The position numbers and the translations under genes are program-made. DNA of 50,888 nt. Origin: Actinomycetota bacterium. Its GTDB lineage: Bacteria; Actinomycetota; Actinomycetes; Nanopelagicales; Nanopelagicaceae. Below the pieces are notes generated by a model, which had not been told where the DNA came from, made no database searches, and was given only the letters and a program-made list of their open reading frames with translations. Location: assembly GCA_009927575.1 (NCBI GenBank), contig RFMS01000135.1, positions 1 through 50,888 on the forward strand. Reading direction: 5' to 3'. Shown here in pieces: positions 41,772-50,888 of the stretch; the first letter of the stretch is position 1; the number at the start of each line of letters is the position of its first letter.

Positions 41772-43834
41772 TTCACCCCCGCATCATTCATGCTTCGCAA
41801 TTCTTTCTTGAGCTCAGAAATCTCATCGCGCAATCTAGCCGCTAATTCGAAATGTAGCGCGCTGGCCGCATTCCGCATCTGCTCTGTGAGCGATTCAATC
41901 AATCCTAAGAGCTCCTTTTGCGGCATTTCAGCGAGGCTCTTGGAATGAACACCAATTGGCATATTGGTTTTTTTACTGCCAATCAATTGATCGGTGTCAT
42001 CGCTCTCTTGCGCGATGAGATCTGTAATGTCAGCAATTCGTTTTCGTAGCGGTTGCGGATCAACTCCATGTTCACGGTTATACGCGACTTGTTTCTCACG
42101 ACGCCGATTCGTTTCATCAATCGCACGCTTCATAGAATCAGTGAGATTGTCGGCATACATATGAACTTCACCCGAGACATTTCGCGCTGCACGACCAATT
42201 GTTTGTATAAGTGACGTTGTGGATCGCAAGAATCCTTCTTTATCAGCATCCAAAATTGCCACCAGTGATACTTCTGGTAAATCCAAACCTTCACGCAACA
42301 AATTGATACCGATTAATACGTCATATTCGCCAGTTCGCAATTCACGCAAGAGTTCAACTCGACGTAATGTGTCGACTTCAGAGTGAAGATATCTCACTCG
42401 TACTCCTGCTTCCATAAAGAAATCCGTAAGATCTTCCGCCATTTTCTTGGTCAGTGTTGTCACGAGCACACGTTCATTGCGTTCTGCTCGAATTTGAATC
42501 TCATGAAGCAAGTCGTCAATCTGACCACGAATGGGCTTGATGACCACTTTGGGATCAACTAAACCGGTTGGTCTAATTACTTGTTCGACAAACTCTCCGT
42601 GAGTTTTCTCCAATTCGTACTTGCCTGGTGTTGCAGAAAGATAGATCTTCTGATGTGTTCTCTCTAAGAATTCATTAAATTTCAACGGCCGGTTATCCAG
42701 CGCACTCGGAAGTCGGAAGCCGTGTTCAACGAGAGTTCGCTTACGAGATGAGTCTCCTTCAAACATTGCTCCGATCTGTGGCACAGTGATGTGTGATTCA
42801 TCGATGACACAGAGAAAATCCTCAGGGAAGTAATCGAGTAAGCAACTCGGTGCAGATCCTGCCGATCGACCATCGATATGTCGTGAATAGTTTTCAATCC
42901 CTGAGCAGAATCCCACTTGCTGCATCATTTCAATATCAAACGTTGTACGCATCCGTAACCGTTGCGCTTCGAGTAGTTTGTTTGATCGTTCCAATTCATC
43001 GAGTCGAACTCCGAGTTCTGCCTCAATATTGGAGATTGCCTCCGCCATGCGCTCTTTACTTGCCGTGTAATGAGTTGCAGGAAAGATAAAAATTTCTGGA
43101 ACATCTGAAACGATCTCACCAGTCAGTGGGTGAAGTGTTGTGATCCGTTCAATCTCATCACCAAACATTTCAATTCTGATCGCTAGCTCTTCGTAAACCG
43201 GAATAATCTCTATCGTGTCGCCACGTACTCGAAAGGTGCCACGCTCAAATGCCATGTCGTTTCGTTTATATTGAACATCTACGAATTTTCGTAAGAGCGA
43301 GTTACGTTCAATCTCATCGCCCACTTTGAGATGGATAACGTGTTGGTAATACTCATCGGGATGGCCAAGGCCGTAAATGCACGAAACGGTCGCAACAACA
43401 ATGACGTCACGTCGGGTAAGAAGTGAGTACGTTGCTGAATATCGCAGTCGTTCTACTTCTTCGTTAATGGACGAATCTTTTTCGATAAAGGTATCGGTTT
43501 GCGGAACATATGCTTCTGGTTGGTAGTAGTCGTAATATGAAACAAAGTATTCGACGGCATTTTCAGGGAAGAGTTCCTTAAATTCGTTAGCGAGTTGTGC
43601 GGCGAGAGTTTTATTTGGGGCAAGAACAAGTGTTGGTCGCTGGAGACGTTCAACTAACCATGCCGTTGTCGCCGATTTACCGGTACCTGTCGCACCGAGA
43701 AGAACAACATCTTTCTCGCCACGATCGATTCGAGCCACGAGTTCATCGATAGCAGCTGGTTGATCACCAGATGGCGTGTATTCACTTATTACTTTGAAAG
43801 GTTTGACAAAGTGCGGGGTAAATTTCGCTGTCAT
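41768..43834 (-). CDS. uvrB: Excinuclease ABC subunit B
   Basis: [66 protein letters not shown]; start MTAKFTPHF at 43834. Confidence 0.98.
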   Translation of the reverse strand: MTAKFTPHFVKPFKVISEYTPSGDQPAAIDELVARIDRGEKDVVLLGATGTGKSATTAWLVERLQRPTLVLAPNKTLAAQLANEFKELFPENAVEYFVSYYDYYQPEAYVPQTDTFIEKDSSINEEVERLRYSATYSLLTRRDVIVVATVSCIYGLGHPDEYYQHVIHLKVGDEIERNSLLRKFVDVQYKRNDMAFERGTFRVRGDTIEIIPVYEELAIRIEMFGDEIERITTLHPLTGEIVSDVPEIFIFPATHYTASKERMAEAISNIEAELGVRLDELERSNKLLEAQRLRMRTTFDIEMMQQVGFCSGIENYSRHIDGRSAGSAPSCLLDYFPEDFLCVIDESHITVPQIGAMFEGDSSRKRTLVEHGFRLPSALDNRPLKFNEFLERTHQKIYLSATPGKYELEKTHGEFVEQVIRPTGLVDPKVVIKPIRGQIDDLLHEIQIRAERNERVLVTTLTKKMAEDLTDFFMEAGVRVRYLHSEVDTLRRVELLRELRTGEYDVLIGINLLREGLDLPEVSLVAILDADKEGFLRSTTSLIQTIGRAARNVSGEVHMYADNLTDSMKRAIDETNRRREKQVAYNREHGVDPQPLRKRIADITDLIAQESDDTDQLIGSKKTNMPIGVHSKSLAEMPQKELLGLIESLTEQMRNAASALHFELAARLRDEISELKKELRSMNDAGVK

Positions 43835-44426
43835 TCGCCGGCTCTCGGAGCTAACTCGTTCTCCCATAACCTTTCGACCGCACTGAGCAGATCTTCTTTT
43901 GTACCGTTATTTTCGAGACAGAAATGTGCAATTCCTCTTCGCTGTTCGGTACTTGCCTGCGCTGCCATTCGCTTCTCTATCTCGTAATCTTTCATGCCTC
44001 GCTCTCGTAACCGCTGAAATCGAAGTGCGTTCTCTGATTCAACGGTGATCACGAGATCAAAACGAGATGCGCCGTTAGTTTCAAAAAGTATGGGAATTTG
44101 ATTGACCACAACAGAGCCTTCTGGAGCGTTTGCAATTATTCGGTCGCTCATCTCTTTCACCGTGGATGAATAATTCCCTCAAGGTCTGCTCTCGCAGATT
44201 TGTCATTGAAGATTAATTCTGCAAGCTTGGCTCGATTGATCTGACCATCAGTTAATACGCCATCACCAAATCGTTTAACAATCGCATCAAAGCCTGGCGT
44301 TCCACGTTCAACAACGTCGCGAGCTAATTGATCTGAATCAAAAACTATTGCCCCAAGTTGTTCCAGATATTCGCCGACAAGAGATTTGCCCGATCCAATT
44401 CCACCTGTGAGCGCGACGCGAAGCAT
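43831..44426 (-). CDS. coaE: Dephospho-CoA kinase, interrupted by an apparent frameshift at about 44158-44162
   Basis: ORF 44157..44426 ([38 protein letters not shown]...IIHPR) and ORF 43831..44160 ([41 protein letters not shown]) are consecutive CoaE parts; junction overlap GTGA. Confidence 0.92.
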
Positions 44427-44466
44427 GTGCCAACTCTAGCGAGAGCAATCAAATGAGGAGTTTCCA

Positions 44467-44496
44467 AATAAAAACGGCCCGATTTCTCGGGCCGTT
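44467..44496 (-). terminator. Rho-independent terminator of rpsA
   Basis: Perfect 10-bp stem AACGGCCCGA-(4-nt loop)-TCGGGCCGTT followed on the minus strand by TTTATTTGG, with T-rich ends. Confidence 0.9.
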
Positions 44497-44532
44497 ACTT
44501 TCAACTTTTTCGTTGAAGATTTATATGTGAAC

Positions 44533-45885
44533 TTACTCTGCTGGAGTTTCCTCTGGAGCAGTGGCAGCAGCGGCATCAGCAGCTTTTGCTTCTGCTTTCT
44601 GCTTCTTGTGAGCCATGAAGCGCGCTTGAGCTTCAGCGTATTGACGCTCCCACTCTTCACGTTGTGATTCGTAACCAGGCTTCCACTCTTGAGTCTCTGG
44701 ATCGAAACCTTCTGGGTAAATGAAGTTGCCTTTTTCGTCATAACGAGCTGGCATTCCATATTGTGTTGGATCGAATGCTTCCACCTCAACATCGTGGCCT
44801 TCATTTGCTTGCTTCAAGGAGAGTGAAATTCGACGACGCTCAAGATCGATATCAATAATCTTCACGAATAGTGAATCTCCGACCTGAACAACTTGTTCTG
44901 GAATTTCAACATGGCGTTCAGCCAACTCTGAAATATGCACAAGTCCTTCAATGCCATCAAAGACGCGGATAAAAGCACCGAATGGAACAAGTTTGGTCAC
45001 TTCGCCAGGCACTACTTGATTAATTGTGTGGGTGCGAGCAAATGCTTGCCAAGGATCTTCTTGTGTTGCCTTCAATGAAAGTGAGACTCGCTCGCGTTCG
45101 AAATCAACTTCGAGAACTTCGACCGTGACTTCATCGCCAACTTCTACTACTTCACCAGGATGATCGATGTGCTTCCACGAAAGTTCAGAGACGTGAACAA
45201 GTCCATCGACGCCACCCAAATCAACGAACGCACCGAAATTAACGATTGATGAAACAACGCCAGAACGTACTTGGCCTTTTTGAAGTTGATTCAAGAAGGT
45301 TGTTCGTGATTCAGATTGGCTCTGTTCTAGATGCGCGCGTCGAGAGAGAACCACGTTGTTACGGTTCTTATCGAGTTCAATAATTCGCGCTTCAACCTGC
45401 TTACCAATATATGGTGAGAGATCGCGAACGCGTCGTAGTTCAACAAGTGAGGCAGGCAAGAATCCACGGAGTCCGATATCGACGATTAATCCGCCTTTAA
45501 CAACTTCGATAACTGTGCCAATGACAACTTCGTCGCGTTCTTTCTTTCCTTCAATTTCGCCCCACGCTTTCTCGTATTGAGCGCGCTTCTTGGAGAGAAT
45601 CAGACGACCTTCTTTATCTTCTTTCTGAAGAACAAGTGCTTCGACGCGATCGCCAACTTTGACGAGCTCGCTTGGATCAAGATCATGTCGAATGGAGAGT
45701 TCGCGGGATGGAATGACACCTTCAGTTTTATAACCGATATCAAGCAATACTTCATCGCGATCAACCTGGACTACAACGCCAGAAACTAAATCTCCATCGT
45801 TGAAATTTTTTATTGTGCCTTCGATTGCTGCTAAGAAATCTTCTGCGGATCCAACATCATTAATTGTGATTTGTGAGGTACTCAA
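44533..45885 (-). CDS. rpsA: 30S ribosomal protein S1, TTG start
   Basis: Four S1 repeats (GDLVSGVVVQVDRDEVLLDIGYKTEGVIPSRELS; GQVRSGVVSSIVNFGAFVDLGGVDGLVHVSELSW ...). TTG at 45885 preceded by GGAGTAAC; ORF track starts upstream at 45984. Confidence 0.96.
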   Translation of the reverse strand: MSTSQITINDVGSAEDFLAAIEGTIKNFNDGDLVSGVVVQVDRDEVLLDIGYKTEGVIPSRELSIRHDLDPSELVKVGDRVEALVLQKEDKEGRLILSKKRAQYEKAWGEIEGKKERDEVVIGTVIEVVKGGLIVDIGLRGFLPASLVELRRVRDLSPYIGKQVEARIIELDKNRNNVVLSRRAHLEQSQSESRTTFLNQLQKGQVRSGVVSSIVNFGAFVDLGGVDGLVHVSELSWKHIDHPGEVVEVGDEVTVEVLEVDFERERVSLSLKATQEDPWQAFARTHTINQVVPGEVTKLVPFGAFIRVFDGIEGLVHISELAERHVEIPEQVVQVGDSLFVKIIDIDLERRRISLSLKQANEGHDVEVEAFDPTQYGMPARYDEKGNFIYPEGFDPETQEWKPGYESQREEWERQYAEAQARFMAHKKQKAEAKAADAAAATAPEETPAE

Positions 45886-45948
45886 GTTACTCCGGGGTGG
45901 GGAAATGACTAGTAGGGACAGGGACGGCAAAGGGTACTTTCGGCAGGC

Positions 45949-47232
45949 GTGAAAGGTCAATTTCGCTACGGAATGCGAATTCATTCACCCGATAGACTGA
46001 AGAAAATGCGCCAATACATAGATTTTCTCAAACTTCGCAATGCTCGAATCCTGATTTTCTCGGCATTTCCGGCGCGACTTGCCTATGGCACTGTCGGGCT
46101 CTCGATATTTTTCAAAGCGCAACAATCAACACACTCCATTGCAATTGCCGGGTTCGCAATCGGTTTGAACTCAATCGCTGGATCGCTGACTGCTGGAGCA
46201 CGTGGTGCATTCATCGATCGATATGGACAGAAATGGCCACTACGACTTCTTGTTCCGTTGTATTTCTCCATGCTTATCTTGATGAGTCTTGCCGAAACTA
46301 AGAGTCAAATTCTCGTGATGGCGTTCTTTCTTGGAGTGTCAATGCCACCGATTAATCTCTCGGTACGTCCACTCTGGAAAATTGCAGTTGATCAATCGTT
46401 ACTACGAACAGCGTACGCAATCGACACATCTGTTATGAGCACTACTGGAATTTTTGGGCCGATCATCGCAACATGGATCTCACTTACGTGGAATGCGAAA
46501 TTCTCACTTCAACTTTGTGCAATCTTTATGCTAATAGGTGGACTTGCGCTCAGTTTCTCAAAACTTTCTCGACAGTGGCAGCCGGAGCCAAAAGATGACA
46601 AAGCGCCACCGATGTATCGAATCAGAGCGCTTCAACTATTAGCCCTAGAAGGTGCGTTTCTCGGCATTGGGTGGGGCGCTTTTGATATTGGAATTCCGGC
46701 ATTTACAACTCAGGAGAACGTGCAATCTCGAACTGCAATTATTCTCGGAATCGCCGGACTCTTTAATGTTTTCGGTGGTCTCTTCGCAGGAACGATCTCC
46801 AAGCGCATCTCCCCTATCAAAGGTTTCTTACGAACGTATCGGATTTGGATGATTGCATGTCTGCCACTTGCCTTCACATATCCCAATTGGAGCATGATGA
46901 TGATGGCAGCAATCATTGGATTTCTGGGTGGAATTCAGATGGTTTTCTATTGGGAAGTTTCAGAGGCGATTCGACCAAAAGGAACAGCTGTGCAAGCTTT
47001 AGGTTGGCTCTGGACTATTGAAGGATCGTTTGCAGCGTTGGGTTCTGCAGTTGGCGGAGTAATTTCGGAAAACTATGGGCCTCGCTGGTGTTTCGTCCTC
47101 ACATCGGTTGCAATGATCTCTGGATACTTTGTCATCTCACTTGGAATTAAACACTTCGCAGCAGCAGATCGACTTCCCACGGAAGAAGAAGATGTTGCAG
47201 CGCTTGCAGATACTGAAGATCCCGCTCGTTAA
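45949..47232 (+). CDS. MFS transporter
   Basis: 427 aa, about 12 hydrophobic segments; FSAFPARLAYGTVGLSIFF..., GAFIDRYGQKWPLRLL. True start may be downstream (for example 46006). Confidence 0.85.
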   Translation: MKGQFRYGMRIHSPDRLKKMRQYIDFLKLRNARILIFSAFPARLAYGTVGLSIFFKAQQSTHSIAIAGFAIGLNSIAGSLTAGARGAFIDRYGQKWPLRLLVPLYFSMLILMSLAETKSQILVMAFFLGVSMPPINLSVRPLWKIAVDQSLLRTAYAIDTSVMSTTGIFGPIIATWISLTWNAKFSLQLCAIFMLIGGLALSFSKLSRQWQPEPKDDKAPPMYRIRALQLLALEGAFLGIGWGAFDIGIPAFTTQENVQSRTAIILGIAGLFNVFGGLFAGTISKRISPIKGFLRTYRIWMIACLPLAFTYPNWSMMMMAAIIGFLGGIQMVFYWEVSEAIRPKGTAVQALGWLWTIEGSFAALGSAVGGVISENYGPRWCFVLTSVAMISGYFVISLGIKHFAAADRLPTEEEDVAALADTEDPAR

Positions 47233-49805
47233 TGAGCGGCAAGATCCCAACTTTTTCCAAAACCAACATTAACTTCTAGAGGCACGTTAAGCGCATACGC
47301 GCTACCCATCGCTTCTCGCACAAGCTTTTCCATCGCTGCATCTTCATTCGGTGCAATTTCAAAGATGAGCTCATCATGAACCTGAAGTAGCAATCGCGAT
47401 TTCATGGAATTCTCGCGAATAAGTTTAAGGACATTGAGCATCGCAACTTTGATGATATCCGCCGCAGATCCTTGTATCGGCGCATTTAGTGCCATTCGCT
47501 CTGCAATATCTCGACGTTGTTTGTTATCTGCGTTGAGATCAGGGAGATAACGCCTTCTTCCTAATATCGTTTCGGTATAACCTTTTGATCGAGCTTCTTC
47601 CACTACCGATTTAAGATACGTCTGAATTCCGCCGAACCTTTCAAAGTACTTATTCATTAACGCACTCGCTTCGCTTGGCGAGAGATCAAGCTGTTGCGCT
47701 AACCCAAAGGACGATAACCCATATGCCAATCCATACGACATCGCTTTGATCTGCCGTCTCATATCAGGAGTCACTGCAGTTGGCTCGACTGAGAAAACTT
47801 CCGAAGCAACAGTGGAGTGAAGATCTTCACCCGATCGAAATGCAGTAATAAGTTTTTTATCTCCTGATAAGTGAGCCATAATTCGCATTTCAATCTGGCT
47901 GTAATCCGCCGTTAAAAGCGTGGTGAATGGTGGTTCGGCAATAAACGCATCGCGAATCTTTCGTCCTTCTTCCGTACGGACAGGAATGTTTTGCAGGTTT
48001 GGGTCAGTCGACGAAAGTCGACCAGTTGCAGCAACTGTTTGTTGGAACGTTGTATGAATACGACCATCTCTCCCAATTGCACTCAGCAACCCTTCAATCA
48101 CCGTTCGCAATTTTCCAGCTTCGCGAATTCTCAATAACGACTTAAGGACTGGATGAGCTGTCTTTGAAAATAGCCACTCTAAAGATTCAGCATCTGTGGT
48201 GTAGCCAGTCTTAATCTTCTTTGTTTTGGGCAGCTTCAATTCATCAAAAAGAACTGCTTGAAGTTGTTTGGGTGAGGCAACATTAAATTCTCTACCTGCT
48301 GCCTGATATGCAGTTGCAGACTCCCGTTCCACTTCATGACGGAAGAACTTCTCCAGATCTTGTAGCTTCTTCGTATCAACAGCAATTCCGAGCACTTCCA
48401 TTTCGCAGAGTGCTTTCAAGACTGGAATCTCAAGATCGACGAGAAGTGCATGGAGATTTCGATCCGCCAACTCTTTATCAATCACGTTTTTGAGTTGCCA
48501 GATATAGCCTGCTGAACGGGCATCAAAGAGTGAGGTATCAAAGAGCGTCTCTTCTTTTAATTCCGGTGTTATTCCTAAGTATTTCTCACTCAAATCTTCA
48601 AGGTGAAGCGAACGTGATCCAGGGTTAATGAGATAACCCGCGAGATGAGTATCCATCGCGATGTGAATCGACGGGAAACGATGCAGAAGTGGCCGCGCAT
48701 CATGCGTAATCACTTCATACTGTGAATTGACGAGCCATGTGAGATCACCGTTCTTTACATGGTAATTCGTAGCGCCATCGAGTGAGATTGAATATTCGGA
48801 TATCTCTGAATCGATGAGCGCTAGCGAAATCGCAAACGGCCCGGTGATGAGTTTGGCGACTTCCTTGCTTGTTGTCTCAATGATTTGAACTGGAGCGGTT
48901 TTGCTATTGCGTGCTGTCGCTTCAGGAGAATTGCTATCACCGCTTATTGCTTTCAACCGTTCCTTGAGCGCTTTAATTTCAAGTTGATCAAAGAGCGTAT
49001 AAATGCGTTGAGAATCTACGCCGCTCCATTTATCCAGAGTGAATGGGACGGGAACATCATGAATAAGTTGCGTGAGTTCTCTATTCGTTATTACCGATGA
49101 GATATGCGAACGGAGCGAATCTCCAACTTTTCCGCCCACTTCATCGATTCGAGCGATGAGTTCTTTTAAGGAACCGTACTCTTGAATCCACTTCGTGGCA
49201 GTTTTCTCTCCCACGCCAGGAATGGATGGCAAATTGTCACTCGGATCTCCCCGTAACGCAGCAAAATCTGGATATTGCGATGGTTTTAAGCCGTACTTCT
49301 CCTCCACTGCGTCAGGTGTCATGCGAGCGAGTTCGGTGACGCCTTTCTTTGGATAGAGAACGGTGACATCACGAGAGACGAGTTGGAAACTATCTCTATC
49401 CCCAGTGCAAATGAGGACTTCGAAACCTTCTTTAACTGCTTCTGTAGAAATCGTCGCAATAATGTCATCTGCTTCAAAACCTTCTTTTTCATAACGAGGA
49501 ATGCGAAAGCCATCGACTAGTTCATTGATAAATGAGATTTGTGAACGAAATTCATCAGGAGTTGAAGCCCGATTTGCTTTGTATTCGGGAAATTTCTCTG
49601 AACGAAATGTCTTCCGTGATACATCGAAAGCTACCGCGATATGTGTTGGTTTTTCATCGCGGATCAAATTAATCAACATTGACGCAAATCCGTAAATGGC
49701 ATTTGTATGTTGACCTTGAGCGGTCGTGAAATTCTCAACTGGTAGAGCGAAAAATGCCCGATATGCCAGAGAGTGGCCATCGAGAAGTAATAATCGCTGC
49801 TTCAC
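47229..49805 (-). CDS. polA: DNA polymerase I
   Basis: 858 aa; LLLLDGHSLAYRAFFALP (5' nuclease), TGRLSSTDPNLQNIPVRTEEGRKIRDAF, TADYSQIEMRIMAHLSGD, LLLQVHDELIFE. Confidence 0.98.
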   Translation of the reverse strand: MKQRLLLLDGHSLAYRAFFALPVENFTTAQGQHTNAIYGFASMLINLIRDEKPTHIAVAFDVSRKTFRSEKFPEYKANRASTPDEFRSQISFINELVDGFRIPRYEKEGFEADDIIATISTEAVKEGFEVLICTGDRDSFQLVSRDVTVLYPKKGVTELARMTPDAVEEKYGLKPSQYPDFAALRGDPSDNLPSIPGVGEKTATKWIQEYGSLKELIARIDEVGGKVGDSLRSHISSVITNRELTQLIHDVPVPFTLDKWSGVDSQRIYTLFDQLEIKALKERLKAISGDSNSPEATARNSKTAPVQIIETTSKEVAKLITGPFAISLALIDSEISEYSISLDGATNYHVKNGDLTWLVNSQYEVITHDARPLLHRFPSIHIAMDTHLAGYLINPGSRSLHLEDLSEKYLGITPELKEETLFDTSLFDARSAGYIWQLKNVIDKELADRNLHALLVDLEIPVLKALCEMEVLGIAVDTKKLQDLEKFFRHEVERESATAYQAAGREFNVASPKQLQAVLFDELKLPKTKKIKTGYTTDAESLEWLFSKTAHPVLKSLLRIREAGKLRTVIEGLLSAIGRDGRIHTTFQQTVAATGRLSSTDPNLQNIPVRTEEGRKIRDAFIAEPPFTTLLTADYSQIEMRIMAHLSGDKKLITAFRSGEDLHSTVASEVFSVEPTAVTPDMRRQIKAMSYGLAYGLSSFGLAQQLDLSPSEASALMNKYFERFGGIQTYLKSVVEEARSKGYTETILGRRRYLPDLNADNKQRRDIAERMALNAPIQGSAADIIKVAMLNVLKLIRENSMKSRLLLQVHDELIFEIAPNEDAAMEKLVREAMGSAYALNVPLEVNVGFGKSWDLAAH

Positions 49806-49843
49806 ATCAGCGATTGTATGGAGTATTTGAATAGAATAAGCAC

Positions 49844-50272
49844 ATGGCTACATTCGATTCCTCACAACCTGATTTCATGGAGATATTGCATAAACGCGGT
49901 CGCGGTGCGCTTGGCGAGAAGATGGATATCCGAATTCTCGAAGCCTCACCAGAGCGAATGGTTGGCACGATGCCAGTTGAAGGAAACACGCAACCCATTG
50001 GACTCCTCCACGGTGGTGCAAGTTTAGTTTTGGCAGAGACACTTGGTTCAGTAGCAACACAATTACACGCTGGCGTACACCGTCGGATAGTGGGAATTGA
50101 AATTAATGGCACTCACCATAAGAGCGCAACATCTGGTTTAGTAACTGGAGTAGCAACAGCAATAACTCTTGGAAAAACACTTTGCTGTCATGAAGTAGTC
50201 ATAACGAATGAAGCCGGTGAGCGAATTTGCACCGCTCGAATTACTAATTTGATCTTGGCGGAACGCTCTTAA
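49844..50272 (+). CDS. Hotdog-fold PaaI-like thioesterase
   Basis: GLLHGGASLVLAETLGSVATQLHAG...VGIEINGTHHKSATSG, 142 aa. Confidence 0.88.
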   Translation: MATFDSSQPDFMEILHKRGRGALGEKMDIRILEASPERMVGTMPVEGNTQPIGLLHGGASLVLAETLGSVATQLHAGVHRRIVGIEINGTHHKSATSGLVTGVATAITLGKTLCCHEVVITNEAGERICTARITNLILAERS

Positions 50273-50277
50273 ATAGA

Positions 50278-50888
50278 TTAACTAAGGTCTGATGCCGCGC
50301 TGGGGTTTATTACTGCGCTTGCGACATCTTTCATACTCATGCGGCGATCCATTGCCGTTCGCTGAATCCAAGAGAACGCTTCTGGCTCTGAGAGTTTAAG
50401 GGCCTGCATCAACATTCCTTTAGCGCGATCGATAATTTTTCTCGTTTCTAACCGTTCATGGAGATTGGCAACCTCAGCTTCAAGCGCTTTCAGTTGGCGA
50501 TGGCGACTGACAGCAATTTCAATAGCTGGAACGAGATCTCCAATTGCAAAAGGTTTTACGACATAAGCCATTGCACCAGCATCGCGAGCACGTTCTACTA
50601 AATCTTTCTGACTAAATGCTGTCAGCATTAATACTGGCGCGCGGGAAATAATTTTCTCCGCCGCAGATATTCCGTCGAGAACAGGCATCTTGACATCGAG
50701 TATTGCTAAATCTGGATTATGTGATTCAACGAGTTTTACGGCCTCTTCACCATTTGTCGCTTCTCCAACGACCTCATATCCTGCTTCAGTTAACATCTCA
50801 ACGAGATCAAGTCGAATGAGCGCTTCGTCTTCAGCGACAACAATGCGGTACGTAGTATTTACACTCTCGTTTTGCGAACTGTTATCAG
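50278..50888 (-). CDS. Response regulator with ANTAR RNA-binding domain (PdtaR-like); 5' end at or beyond window edge
   Basis: REC domain: in-frame upstream extension reads YRIVVAEDEALIRLDLVEMLTEAGYEVVGEATNGEEAV...LAILDVKMPVLDGISAAE; C-terminal ANTAR RKIIDRAKGMLMQALKLSEPEAFSWIQRTAMDRRMSM. Confidence 0.92.
   Translation of the reverse strand, partial: DNSSQNESVNTTYRIVVAEDEALIRLDLVEMLTEAGYEVVGEATNGEEAVKLVESHNPDLAILDVKMPVLDGISAAEKIISRAPVLMLTAFSQKDLVERARDAGAMAYVVKPFAIGDLVPAIEIAVSRHRQLKALEAEVANLHERLETRKIIDRAKGMLMQALKLSEPEAFSWIQRTAMDRRMSMKDVASAVINPSAASDLS

Noticed and set aside
44501-44516. Second small hairpin TCAAC-tttttc-GTTGA next to the rpsA terminator
   Set aside because: Short 5-bp stem, likely part of the same 3' UTR; not supported as an independent element.

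Overview
The window is a compact, mostly minus-strand housekeeping segment of an actinobacterial chromosome. Supporting markers are RbpA, WhiA/YvcK/RapZ, an ANTAR response regulator, a sufR-B-D-Rieske-C-S-U-T operon and DUF3099. The compactness and modest GC fit a streamlined freshwater lineage such as Nanopelagicales/acI, but that placement is inference. Contents from left to right: 5' end of a 16S rRNA gene with its leader, tyrS, arginine cluster argC-J-B-D-R-H (no argF or argG), pheS-pheT, 23S methyltransferase, infC-rpmI-rplT, fabG/fabI, DUF3099 + SURF1, ABC exporter, SUF operon, ctaA, tkt-tal-pgi, rbpA, secG-tpiA-pgk-gap, whiA-yvcK-rapZ, uvrC-uvrA-uvrB, coaE, rpsA, MFS transporter, polA, thioesterase, response regulator. 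I found no mobile elements, CRISPR arrays, tRNAs, phage or defence islands. I do not see a convincing new multi-gene system. The strongest anomalies are: (1) seven genes (argH, argR, pheT, fabG, sufS, ctaA, coaE) each split by an apparent single-nucleotide indel with full-length homology continuing in another frame; (2) short tandem duplications (12-18 nt) in pheT, sufS, surf1 and the infC leader; (3) a CAAC-N6-GTTG palindrome at the sufR start; (4) palindromic ARG-box-like sites upstream of argC; (5) infC with a probable ATC start and a long, hairpin-rich leader.
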